Positions 34,458 through 44,874 of a stretch of DNA of 64,000 bases are shown here, one piece after another. The stretch comes from Parietaria judaica. Its lineage: Eukaryota; Streptophyta; Magnoliopsida; Rosales; Urticaceae. The position numbers and the translations under genes are program-made. Every line of letters begins with the position of its first letter. Within the stretch, counting starts at the first letter, position 1. The notes below the pieces were generated by a model. That model had not been told where the DNA came from. It made no database searches and saw only the letters and a program-made list of their open reading frames with translations. The stretch lies in the NCBI GenBank assembly GCA_954871525.1, contig OX940868.1, positions 20,889,056-20,953,055 of the forward strand, in the 5' to 3' direction.

Positions 34458-37077
34458 TTAAATATTGTTTTACAAACTAAAGTGTATTAACAGAATTTTA
34501 ATAAAACAGTTTTGTTTTACAAAACTTATGCTAAACTCTAATATTAATATTAAGAACTCAAATTAAATTAAAGACTACACTATATAGAAAATAACTTTAA
34601 CTATTAACTTTAACTTAATAAATAAAATCAGATAGTATTGGTAATAATATTATATATAAAAAAAGAAGCAATTTTGTTCATATGAACCGAAAGTCTTGAT
34701 AACACTTAATTAATCCAAATTTGACAACTTAAACCGAATTGGGAACAACATACCATGTTAATAGGGCATATTCATATCTCTTCCAATCATTACAAATAGA
34801 CGAAATCAATGTCAGCGAAGCTTGTTTTCAAACCTGATTTTAAACAATGAAATATTAATTCAATCAAATTGTGTCCGTAATGTCCACGGAGGCGACAACA
34901 GAGTGTCCATAAACTCAATCCGAATTTGTGATGAAAAGGATTTTGTGACTTGTAACACTTGAAACGTAACACTATCATAAAGGTAAACACTACTTGAATC
35001 GTCATTTTATTTTAATAAATGTGATAATAGTGATAGCAGGTGAAAAGAAAAATCGATCTAGATAAGTAAGTGTATTCATGCATCATATAAACAGAGAAAG
35101 AGAAAAGTACAATACTTCATAAAATTTGGTATAAAATCAAGCAATGTACAATTACAATTAAGTATAAAGTTTGTTACCATCCAAACGTATTATAACTAAG
35201 ACTATGATAAAACCTTTATAATCAACACAAACCAACAAAGTTCATTGCCTTTCGAATTCCTTGATGTTTAATCAAGCTTTGTACTAACTGTAAATTTAAG
35301 GGTAAGATCTGGTTGACATCTTAATCACTTCGTCGTCAGAATCAAATACAATTTCAGGCGAGAGAAAGATACATTACACTATCGAGCTTCAAGAAATGAA
35401 GGTTTGTGATGCCGCCCTTCGGGGGATCTTTCACCCGAAACTTTACAAAAAACTGGTGACATGAACACAGTTTTGGTTCAAATATTTTATAAAACAATGT
35501 AAAACTTACTATCTTAGAACTAAAACCGGAAAATAAGAAACTCACCGGGAAAACGACCAACTAAACTTGATTGAAAAAACTCCTCTAAAAAAAGGAGAAA
35601 AACAAAGCCCATAAATCAATTGTTAGCACAAAATTGAATTTGAAATCCTGCAAGTAATGGTTTGATCAAATCTGATTTTTTTTTTAATGCTAACAGGTTG
35701 AAGAAATCCATGAAAAATTAGAATCTCACTCATTGGAAAGGCAATGAACTTACAAATCCCCCTGATTGAATATACACTTGATTGAAAAAATCCCCCTGAA
35801 ATATCTAAAAAACAAAAAGAATGCGAATAAATCTAAACAAACTCATCGAAAAAGATTGAACGAAACTCTAGATAATCGACAAACTTACTACTGCTTGAAG
35901 ACATTCCCTTGAAAAATCAATCATTCCAAAAAAAATCCTCAAAAATCAAAGCTTCTGTCGCAGCTGATCCCAAAATATAGTAAGTAAAAACGCTAATACA
36001 TTGATGAAATCCATAAAAAATTAGAAATTCCCCTGCAAAAATCAGTAAAAGAAAATACAATGTCCATAAATAAAAACAAAAAATCACCAAAAAATATTAA
36101 AAGAAACGATATGAGAATTAAGAAACTCGCAGGGAACTCGACAAACTTATATTTTATTGAAAAACCTAGAGGAAAAACCAAATTTATAGTATGCACACAG
36201 AGTAAAACTTACAATCCACAACTGAAATTCAGTGTAATATCCAGAAAATAAGAAACTCACCGGGAAATCGACGAAGTTGGTTCTGATTGAAGAAATGCCT
36301 CTGAAAAATCAACCAAAGAAAAAACAGCACAAAAAAGCGTAGAAACAACAGCTCACATTCAATTTTTTAACAAATTCTAACACAAATGAAAACAATAATT
36401 CGGGAAGCAAAAAACCTTGGTCACCACCGCGAGAAAGAGGTGCGCCGAAGACGTTCGCGGGGAGGGTTTCATGTTCGCTCGGTTGATCGCAGTGACGCAA
36501 CCGTAGATAGGTGACGCGTGAAGAGGGACGACAACAGTTGGAAAAATGGAAAGGGCTAAGGAACAAAGCGAGAGAAACTCGCGTGAAAGAAAGTCGAAGG
36601 GACAAACAGAAGAAAAACAAAGATTGATTACAGATAAGCTACATAGGATTAGATTCAATGCCAGAAAACAAACTCTTTTCAGCAGTCGTAGACCCGCCAA
36701 ATGCGAACGCCAGTGGTAGAAGAGTGGCTTCGCAATCGCAGCATACCAAGAGGTTGGCGTCGCGCGAGGGGAGACTCCGGCGTGATATCGAAGAGAAAAG
36801 AGTGGAGAAAGAAGGGAAAAGGGCTTTGAAAATAAATCGTCTCCCAAATCTATTGAATGAATGAAAATGAGTGTTGACTCTCATAAAAATGGCGTAGAAT
36901 GGGTTTAGATATAGAAGTTGAAATGTCATCATGTAATGAATTGAATTTATTGAAAATAAAAGTAGTAGAAAAATAAATTAAAATTGGTGAAATTTTAGAA
37001 TGACAGGATTATGGATTTCCAAGTTTCTTAGAGAATGAATTAATTGTAGTGAGATTTTCTTTTTATATATATATAGA
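34458..37077 (-). mobile_element. Helitron-like 5' end at 37077 with repeated exon-like blocks
   Basis: On the minus strand a second Helitron-type start, A|TCTATATATATATAAAAAG, lies at 37077. Downstream in that sense is a GC-richer region (36850-36380) with open frames, then several short blocks (near 36260, 36140, 35890, 35740 and 35545). Some of these are flanked by TTTCAG-type acceptors and G|GTGAGTTTC-type donors and share a (G)TCGA/TTCCCGGTGAGTTTC core. No terminal hairpin with CTRR was found between 34458 and 37077. Either the element ends at 33115, making the inner Helitron start an internal one, or its 3' end is lost. No product recognised. Confidence 0.35.
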
Positions 37078-37209
37078 TGGATTATATATCTTATTAACTT
37101 CAACAATTTAGAATATAAAAAGTCACCGTGTGTGTATTATATATCTATTGAGAATTGAAGATGCATAATCTAATAGATTTCAACTGAAATGAAGTTATTT
37201 GTCTATAGT

Positions 37210-37670
37210 ATTTTACAATAGTTAGGGAGGTTTTAATATATTTTATTGTACCAAAATATTTTACAGGGGCTGTGATTAGCGATTTTTTTTTTCAGTGACG
37301 GCTTTTCGGTCAACAATTGGCGAGTTTTTGATATATCTTTATAGTGCTAATTTTTTTTCCATTTTTTTTATCAAAGGCTTTTTAACGTGGGATTTCATTT
37401 TCTGGTAGCAACTTTTCGATTTACGGTTAGTGAAGTTTTGATATATTTTATTGTACTTGATTTTTTTACAAGGGCTACGATCGTCGATTCCTTTATCGGA
37501 TTGCGGCTTTTTGGTCTACAATTAGTGTCTTTGATAACTTTATGTGCTAATTAATTTTTTCCTCATTGGTTTTTTTGGAGAGATTCATTTTTGCGGTCCG
37601 CTTTCCGATCTACAATTGGTGAGCTTTATATCATTTACCCTATGAATTAATTATTTTCTCATTAATTTAT
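37210..37670. repeat. Degenerate tandem repeat, units of roughly 110 bp
   Basis: Segments of the type GCGGCTTTT(C/T)GGTC(T/A)ACAATT(A/G)G(T/C)GAG followed by TTTGATATAT and a T-rich run recur near 37290, 37410, 37505 and 37600. Units are strongly diverged. No coding potential seen. Confidence 0.55.
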
Positions 37671-37853
37671 TTTTAAATTGATTATTATCATATATTTCTT
37701 ATTGTAGCGTCGCTTCTAATTTTATAAAATTTTCATTTATTTTTATTAAAATTTTAATTTTTCAAGTTTCATATTCAAATTAATAACACTACATACATTA
37801 TAACGAGCCGTGATCCATGATCTTTTTTAAGAATTATAACGAATCAATTAGTA

Positions 37854-38122
37854 AAGGGAAACTTCATAAAATGACATTCAAAACACCACAAGTTTTCATA
37901 ATTCTCAAAATAACATTTTCAAATATTATTTACCAAAATACCTCTGCGAAATGTACATATCGCGTCCTAAAAAATGGACATATTGTGTCTGAAAAAATAG
38001 ACAAAATTAAGGGTATTTTTTGGTACATTAAATTTAAAAAGGTTGTTTTGAGAATTATGAAAACTTGAGGTGTAATAAAAAAATATGTAGTGTTTTGAAG
38101 GTTATTTTATGAAGTTTCTCTT
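37854..38122. mobile_element. MITE with arms of about 100 bp, AAGGGAAACTTC... ends
   Basis: The left AAGGGAAACTTCATAAAATG, CAAAACAC, AAGTTTTCATAATTCTCAAA pair in reverse order with the right TTTGAGAATTATGAAAACTT, GTGTTTTG and TTTTATGAAGTTTCTCTT. Total about 269 bp. No clear target duplication, so the superfamily is open. Confidence 0.7.
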
Positions 38123-38289
38123 AATAAATAAGACGGTGAATGATACAGTGCAAGCTTTTATTTAAAAAAAAAACATAATAACACAAGAATAAGAATCTCA
38201 AAAGATTATTGAAGGAATGCAGTCATCTTAAAATTTATATATGAATTATAACCAAAAAAATAAAAGAATCTCAAAACATGATGAATTAT

Positions 38290-39125
38290 AAACATGAATT
38301 CATCTCAATTTTGTGTGCAATATTGCATATTTAAATACTAAATGGAAGAGTATTATGTGGATAGCTTTAGTAATCACAGGAGTGCTCTATTTTCCCTTCA
38401 TTCCCTCTGTGCAATTATTTTTCTTTTTGTCTTTTGAAAAATGACTCAATATTTAGTGCCATAATTAATTACATATTTATTTCATTCTTGGCCTCTCTAT
38501 GTTTCTTCTATAATAAATTACAATTCTATAGATAACATTTAAATGTTAATTTACAAATATCTTTATTGGGACTATTAGTTCACACAAAATAAAAGTTATC
38601 CCATAATTAGCTATGGACTTCTAACTGTTTGAACCGAGTATACTTTACAATTGATAATCAACCTTCCTATAAAGGACATTGGGTAAAAGATCACATATTT
38701 TGTAGATGATCGTCTTTCAATATTTTTTGAGATTTGAATATTCACATTTTCTTTCCGATATTGTTGTTGCTGGGATTCGGGAGGCTAAGGCTCCGGCGTA
38801 CCACTTTCAAAATTCGTTGGCATTCTGTGGAAAAGCGTCGACTTCAACAGTATTTCCGTACAAGAACTATAAGTTTCGGCAAGATGTTCAGGTAATAGTC
38901 GATTATCTATGTCATAGACTACTTGCGTTGTTTTTTAGATTTTAATTATGTAGTTCCTGGTAACTACTGGATATATATTATAATTAATCAACATATTTTG
39001 TTGTATAAGTGCATGGAATTTTAGTTGATTTACAAATTTTGGTTTCAAGAGATCTTGTTTTTCGTTTTGCAAGGAGATATTCATTATCATTATCATACCA
39101 TAACAACAAACATTATCAATGACCC
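38290..39125 (+). repeat. First copy of a ~2-kb duplicated region, with an exon-like frame
   Basis: Nearly the same sequence recurs at 40285-41069. Inside, the frame from 38706 reads through SDIVVAGIREAKAPAYHFQN and YKNYKFRQDVQ and meets CAG|GTAATA, a good splice donor, at about 38893. It therefore looks like an exon of an unidentified gene. In the second copy the equivalent stretch has single-base changes that alter the frame. Neither copy can be called intact. Confidence 0.65.
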
Positions 39126-39999
39126 TTGGTTTCTAAGAAAATATTATATATCAAATTAACAAGCCAAATAACTGATCCATATTTGATGTAGACGTGATAA
39201 TTATTTTGTAAAAGAACATAGGAAGAAATAGAAAAAGTTCATTCATATATGATGCATGATGTACATATAAATTGCTTTATTTATTATTTTAATTCATTTA
39301 ATATATCGGCTCATAATAATAATGTGTTTGTTCACCTGACAGTATCCCTGTCTCTTAAGACTACCGCTTTCTTTGCAATTGCGAGTAGTTCATTAATTTT
39401 ATAAAAAAAAAAATCAAATTCAAAATATCAGTAAAAATAAACTTATCCATAAATTCAAATATTGATGAGTTATCATGTAGATATGTAAAGTATAACATAT
39501 ATTAATAACGTACGGATCAAAAATATTATTAGATTGTCGATCGAAATATCAATTTTATAGATTAATCATACTAGATTAATTGATCGAACGGCATGCGTAA
39601 GTATAACTTCTTCACGATATATATATACCACTGTCCGTGTCAGGACAAATCGAAGATGTATCGATAATAAATTCAATTGGAAGGCCAAATATATAGATAA
39701 GATGTGCTTGGTCTAGTGGTAACAAGTACATCACTTAAGACAATAGAGATCTTGAGTTCGAGTCACTCTGAGGAAAGGCGTGAAATCCAAAGATCTTTAT
39801 TTTTATATATATATATATATCTATATATATATATAAAAAGTTCAGATATATATTATCACTTAAAGACTTGAAGTTATATATACGTATATATTTATATGCA
39901 AACTGCGATTGGGCAATATATGTGTGAGATTTGAATAGTGTCAGAGAATCGCAGAGAGGGATGAGGTGACGTCGTAATACACCGGTGTTAAGATAGGCT
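39126..39999. other. Segment present only in the first duplicate
   Basis: In the second copy the flanks are joined directly at a shared CTTG (at 47143), so this ~875-bp segment was either inserted here or deleted there through a 4-bp microhomology. It includes the SINE at 39699 and (TA)n runs near 39805-39835. No gene seen. Confidence 0.55.
39699..39805 (+). mobile_element. tRNA-derived SINE with A and B boxes
   Basis: A box TTGGTCTAGTGGTAAC at 39708, B box GAGTTCGAGTCAC at 39754, then GGCGTGAAATCCAAAG and a T/TA-rich tail. Spacing fits an internal Pol III promoter. It is the best-preserved member of the family also present at 21885-22049 (minus) and, more distantly, 2019-2188. Confidence 0.7.
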
Positions 40000-40200
40000 T
40001 GCATGTTCATGTGAACCACATTTATCCATTTTCAATTCATGGCCCATTCTTTTGTTTTGTGCAATCCATATTCCACAAATTTCACCACTTGTTTTTTGAC
40101 CTATTTAACTATAGAAAAAACAATGCATGCTTTCCGTGTCAAAAAGTGTAGTAATATTCTTTTTTTAGTTAATCGATCTTGATGTTCATATTCATCTTCT
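40000..40200 (+). repeat. 3' part of the first duplicate
   Basis: GCATGTTCATGTGAACCACATTT and the following ~190 bp, including GAAAAAACAATGCATGCTTTCCGTG, recur at 47145-47340. This shows that the duplication spans the region now split by the copia element. Confidence 0.75.
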
Positions 40201-40284
40201 CAAAACTATTTACTTATCGTCACTGTATGCCAAGATGTCCTCAATAATTTTTGAAGAAGCTAATCTATATATATATATATATAT

Positions 40285-41069
40285 TCGTTTCAATTTTGTG
40301 TGCAATATTTCATACTTGAATACTAGATGGAAGAGTATTACGTGGATAGCTTTTGTAATCACAGGAGTGCTCTATTTCCCTTCATTCCCTTTGTGCAATT
40401 ATTTTTCTTTTTGTCTTTTGAAAAATGACTTAGTATATAGTGCCATAATTAATTACATATTTCTTTCATTCTTGGCCTCTCTATGTTTCTTCTATAACAA
40501 ATTACAATTCTATAGATAAAATTTAAATGTTAATTTTTTCAAATATCTTTATTGTCACTATTAGTTCACACAAAATACAAATTATCCCATTATTAGCTAT
40601 GCATTACACACTGTTTGAACCGAGTATACTTTACAGTTCATAATCAACCTTCCTATACAGGACATTGGATAAAAGATCACATATTCTGTAATGATCGTCT
40701 TTCAATATTTTTTGAGATTTGAATATTCACATTTTCTTCTCGATATTGTTGTTGCTGGGACTCGGGAGGCTAAAGGCTCCGGCGTACCACTTTCAAAATT
40801 CGTTGGCATTCTGTGAAAAAGCGTCGACTTCAACCGTATTTTTGAACAAAACTCTATGTTTCGGCAATATGTTCAGGCAATAGTCGATTATCTATATCTT
40901 AGACTACTTGCGTTATTTTTTAGATTTTAATTATGCACTTCCTGGTAACTACTAGATATATAATATAATCAACATCTTTTGTTGTATAAGTGCATGGAAT
41001 TCTAATTGATTTACAAATTTAGGTTTCAAGAGATTTTGTTTATCGTTTTGCAAGGAGATATTTATTATT
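40285..41069 (+). repeat. Second copy of the duplicated region, left part
   Basis: Counterpart of 38290-39100 with scattered substitutions and small indels. It is interrupted at 41070 by the copia insertion and resumes at 47106 with ATTATCATACCATGACAAC, matching 39085 onward. Confidence 0.75.
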
Positions 41070-41074
41070 ATTAT

Positions 41075-41747
41075 TGTTGATCACCCATCGGTGACACAAG
41101 ATCATGTGTGTCACAGTCACTTAAAGATAAGGAACCTATCGGGTGATGACATTCAGTCACCATCCGGGGACGATAAGGATGAGCCAACGGCTATATAAGC
41201 AAAGCTCATACAGCGGTTAGAAGCAACCAGACCATACAACAAAGAGAGAGAGAATCAAGAAGAGTGAGTCTTGAGAGACAGAGCTTCTCAGGCGAGTCAG
41301 ACGGTGGTTACGACGACGAAGGTGACGACGGAGTACGGAGAGGGAAGGCTCGGGAACGACAGACAGAGGAGCATACTCCGTGGATCTGTCGGAGCTTCTT
41401 CGCGGCGTCAAAAGGGGTTCGTTCGCACCGTGGTGCTGATCACCGGTGTTCTCTGGGTCTGGTTCATCTCCGATCACCGTGAAGAGCGCTGGAAGACGAA
41501 GGTCATCTCGACATCGTATAGCGTACGGTGGAGTCATCGGAGGGAGCTGTGAAAGGAGCTGTGAGTTTGAATTCAACGGGAAGATCATCTTCTTGAGAAG
41601 ATCGAGTCTTTTGTAACCGGTTGTGTAATTCAAACGTTATCGTGATCAATAAAGTGTTAGTCTTTGTCGTCCAATTCAATCGTGTTGTTCCGCATTTGTT
41701 CGTGGTAATCGATATTCGTATCGGGTTGCTGGGTGAAATCCCCAACA
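41075..41747 (+). repeat. 5' LTR of the copia element
   Basis: Begins TGTTGATCACCC and ends ATCCCCAACA. A TATA box (TATATAAG) lies at 41192-41199 and an AATAAAG poly(A)-type signal at about 41647. R should start about 30 bp after the TATA box. Confidence 0.95.
41192..41199 (+). promoter_or_regulatory. TATA box of the copia 5' LTR
   Basis: TATATAAG in the U3 region; the same octamer is at 46550-46557 in the 3' LTR. Confidence 0.75.
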
Positions 41748-41749
41748 AG

Positions 41750-41761
41750 TGGTATCAGAGC
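41750..41761 (+). promoter_or_regulatory. Primer-binding site of the copia element
   Basis: TGGTATCAGAGC, complementary to the 3' end of initiator methionine tRNA, starts 2 nt after the LTR. This is the standard primer for plant copia elements. Confidence 0.93.
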
Positions 41762-41904
41762 TCCTTCTCTCGGTGAATCAAGGAAGGGTTCATCGGAGAA
41801 TCAAGATCCGAGTTCAAGAACCGAACAAGAAAGTAAAGGAGTTCAAGATTCTGAATCTTGACGAAGACCGTCAGAGTCACCCCTGACAGACGCGATAAGA
41901 AATA

Positions 41905-44874
41905 ATGGGACCAGACAAGACAGATATCGCGAAGTTCACCGGCGATGGTGACTTCAACATCTGGAAGATCAAGATGCACGCACAGCTGTGCCAGATGCGC
42001 CTCGACAAGGCGCTCAAGGGCGATGAGGCATTCTCGGAGAAGCTGAGTGAGGAGGACAAGGAAGACATCATGACGAGGGCGAGAAGCACCATTATTCTCG
42101 CTCTCAGCGATGATGTCATCAGAGACATCCAAGACGAGACGACAGCTGCAGGAATCTGGAAGCGTCTCGATGAGACGTACAACAGGAAGTCCTGGGCGAA
42201 CGAGTTGTTTCTCAAACAACGGATGTACACCCTCAAGATGGCTCCGGGATCATCGCTGAAGCAACACTTTATCGAATTCAAGAAGATCATCACAGATCTG
42301 AAGACGATAAATGTGGAAGTCCCGTCAAAGGATCAAGCACTCCTCCTACTGAATTCGGTATCGGGGATGTACGACAGGATCCAGGACATTCTGCTATTTA
42401 GTGGCAGGGAGACCCTCACCGTCGACGATGTCAAGACGGCCGTGCTAGCCAAGGAGGTTCAGCGCAAGCAGGAGGGCAAGTTCGATGGAAGATCAGGTGG
42501 AGCGGAGAGCCTCGTCGTTAACCGTGAAAGACCGGCTAAGCGAGAGAAGTTCAGGAGAGGCTCACCGAGGCGATCTTCATCGAGGCCGAGGAGCGGCAAG
42601 TGTTACAACTGTAACAAGGAAGGACATTTCAAGAGAGATTGTCCCGAGAAGAGAACGGGTAAGCCGTTCAGAAGGAATAGGGACGACGGTCCAGCGAACG
42701 CTTCCCAGGTGTCGGGAGGGTACGATAGCGCTGAGGTCCTCGCAATGATGCCGACCAGCATGCGAACAGCGTGGATACTGGATTCGGGATGCTCGTACCA
42801 CATGAGTCACGAGCAGAGTTGGTTCGAGGGGATGAAGGCCGACGAGGAGGTCATGCCAGTATCGACGGGCACCGAGGAGATGTGCGCTGTCGAGGGGATT
42901 GGGTCGATATCATTAAGACTCAAGGATGGCACACGGAGAACCCTGAACCAAGTCAGGTATGTCCCTGGACTCAAACGAAATCTTATTTCTTTGGGTGTCC
43001 TCGAAGAGCAGGGATACTCATGGAAGTCATGCAAGGGTGGCTTAAAAGTCACAAAGGGTGCGATGACATTCATGAGGGCTTATCGGTACAATGGCATATA
43101 CATCCTGGAGGGTGAGACTGCCATCGGGGAAGCAGCAAATATCTCAACGACAGTGTCGAAGACCACTCTATGGCACGATAGACTGGGGCATGTCAGCGAG
43201 AAGGGGTTTAATATACTTAAGCGAGGAGGCTGCTTCGGGACCGATAAGGTGGAGAAGCTCGACTTCTGCGAACACTGTGTGTTTGGGAAGCAGCATCGGG
43301 TGAAATTCGGCAAGGGGTCTCACACGAGCAAGTCAGTTCTTGACTATGTTCACTCTGACTTGTGGGGACCGGCACGAGTAGATTCGCATGGAGGAAATAG
43401 ATACTTTATCTCCTTCATCGACGACTACTCGAGGAAGCTCTGGGTTTATATGATCAGATCAAAGGACAAGGCTTTCAAAGCCTTTGTCAACTGGCGCGCA
43501 CTTGTTGAGAATCAGTGCGGGAAGAGGCTCTTGCATCTCCGCACGGACAATGGATTGGAGTATCTGTCCGAGGAGTTCAACGATCACTGCCGGAAGGCAG
43601 GCATCCGACGATCCAAGACTGTGAGGCACACGCCTCAACAGAACGGTCTCGCTGAAAGGATGAACCGAACCATCATGGAACGAGTAAGGTGTATGCTCTC
43701 GAGGGCAAATTTGTCATCGCGGTTCTGGGGAGAAGCTGTCCATACAGCGGCCTATCTGATCAATAGGTTGCCATCGTCTGCGATAGACTTTGAAGTTCCT
43801 CAGAAGCGATGGACAAATCGACCAGAGCACACCGACTACTCCAAACTCAAAGTCTTTGGCTGTACAGCTTACTATCATGTAAACGATGGTAAACTTGTAC
43901 CGAGGGCCAAGAAAGGACTGTTCATGGGGTACCCCGACGGAGTTAAAGGGTACCAGATTTGGTGTTCGGAGTCACGAAAGTGCATCATCAGTCGAGACGT
44001 CACTTTCAATGAAGAAAGTTTCTTGGAAGGCAAGGCAACCCCGACAAGCCCTGAAGATCTCTACGAAGGAGACGGATTTCAGCTTGAGGTGGAGCTTTGC
44101 GATGAGCCAGGACGAAAAGAGGCTCATCGGGAATATTTTACCCGAGGAGCTCTTATCGGAAACCCAGAGGAAAATGGCCGAAGAGGTGATCGCGAAGATA
44201 ATTTGCGACAAGGAATCCCCGATGAGCATACCCGACAAGGTATGCGAAATGGCCGAAGAGGTGATCGCGAAGAGAATTTGCGACAAGGAATCCCCGATGA
44301 GCATACCCGACAAGGTATGCGAAATGGCCGAAGAGGTGATCACGAAGAGAATTTGCGACAAGGAATCCCCGATGAGCATACCCGACAAGGTATGCAAGAA
44401 GAGCTATCGCGACGAGAATCCCGCGATGAAGAGCTATCGCGACGAGAATCCCGCGATGAGGAACTTTCGAAGTTTCGACAAGGTACCTGCGATGAAGCTT
44501 CGTCGAGCGGTAGTAAAGGAAGCCCGATAAGGAGAGATCGAGCAGAATCCAGCCGACAAGATCATCGGGAGCAGGTCTCATCGAACAGCGATGAAGTGTC
44601 CAGCGAAGAGGACAGCGAGGAAGAGGCTCTCGGAGCCGAAGAGGAGAATCCCGACGAGGGATACCTACTTTCTCGGGATAGGCCCCGACGGGCTATCAGG
44701 AAGCCGATAAGATACGCCCACGCTGAGATGGTGGCTTATGCTTTCAACACTGCAGGTGTTGAAATCGACAACGAGCCTCGCTCGTTCAGTGAAGCCATCA
44801 GGTCCAGCGACGAGAAGAAGTGGCGAGCGGCAATGGACGAAGAGATGAACTCTCTTCACCAGAACAATACTTAG
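41905..44874 (+). CDS. Copia gag-protease-integrase part of the polyprotein (ends at an internal stop)
   Basis: 989 residues from the first ATG of the long frame. Residues about 8-200 are a copia gag (UBN2-type). A CCHC zinc knuckle (CYNCNKEGHFKRDC) is at about 233-246. The protease site WILDSGCS begins near residue 290. A pre-integrase zinc region is at about 420-470 (WHDRLGH...CEHC). The integrase core has HSDLW (D near 485), RTDNG (D near 547) and GLAERMN (E near 584); the D to E spacing fits D35E. After integrase come three copies of a 25-residue repeat and two of a 10-residue repeat, all highly charged. The frame ends at TAG (44872-44874), exactly where reverse transcriptase should begin (MNSLHQNNT). 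The upstream product could still be made. Confidence 0.93.
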   Translation: MGPDKTDIAKFTGDGDFNIWKIKMHAQLCQMRLDKALKGDEAFSEKLSEEDKEDIMTRARSTIILALSDDVIRDIQDETTAAGIWKRLDETYNRKSWANELFLKQRMYTLKMAPGSSLKQHFIEFKKIITDLKTINVEVPSKDQALLLLNSVSGMYDRIQDILLFSGRETLTVDDVKTAVLAKEVQRKQEGKFDGRSGGAESLVVNRERPAKREKFRRGSPRRSSSRPRSGKCYNCNKEGHFKRDCPEKRTGKPFRRNRDDGPANASQVSGGYDSAEVLAMMPTSMRTAWILDSGCSYHMSHEQSWFEGMKADEEVMPVSTGTEEMCAVEGIGSISLRLKDGTRRTLNQVRYVPGLKRNLISLGVLEEQGYSWKSCKGGLKVTKGAMTFMRAYRYNGIYILEGETAIGEAANISTTVSKTTLWHDRLGHVSEKGFNILKRGGCFGTDKVEKLDFCEHCVFGKQHRVKFGKGSHTSKSVLDYVHSDLWGPARVDSHGGNRYFISFIDDYSRKLWVYMIRSKDKAFKAFVNWRALVENQCGKRLLHLRTDNGLEYLSEEFNDHCRKAGIRRSKTVRHTPQQNGLAERMNRTIMERVRCMLSRANLSSRFWGEAVHTAAYLINRLPSSAIDFEVPQKRWTNRPEHTDYSKLKVFGCTAYYHVNDGKLVPRAKKGLFMGYPDGVKGYQIWCSESRKCIISRDVTFNEESFLEGKATPTSPEDLYEGDGFQLEVELCDEPGRKEAHREYFTRGALIGNPEENGRRGDREDNLRQGIPDEHTRQGMRNGRRGDREENLRQGIPDEHTRQGMRNGRRGDHEENLRQGIPDEHTRQGMQEELSRRESRDEELSRRESRDEELSKFRQGTCDEASSSGSKGSPIRRDRAESSRQDHREQVSSNSDEVSSEEDSEEEALGAEEENPDEGYLLSRDRPRRAIRKPIRYAHAEMVAYAFNTAGVEIDNEPRSFSEAIRSSDEKKWRAAMDEEMNSLHQNNT
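44173..44457 (+). repeat. In-frame tandem repeats inside the copia polyprotein
   Basis: Three copies of a 75-bp unit (44173-44395) encode a charged segment with ENLRQGIPDEHTRQGM, followed by two copies of a 30-bp unit (44398-44457) encoding ELSRRESRDE. The third 75-bp copy has one change (GATCGC to GATCAC). The region links integrase and reverse transcriptase, a naturally variable spacer. Confidence 0.93.

Noticed and set aside
36377..36932. Overlapping minus-strand frames of 97-156 codons
   Set aside because: No recognisable domain and competing frames; kept only as part of the Helitron-like segment.
39605..40030. 94-codon minus-strand frame across the SINE and TA tract
   Set aside because: Built from simple repeat and SINE sequence.
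41217..41633. 138-codon minus-strand frame in the copia LTR, repeated in the 3' LTR
   Set aside because: Present in both LTRs by identity, antisense to transcription, no known motif; overlaps U3-R-U5 signals.
43886..44581. Long alternative frames on both strands within the copia polyprotein
   Set aside because: The 75-bp and 30-bp repeats keep several frames open; the polyprotein frame contains all domains.
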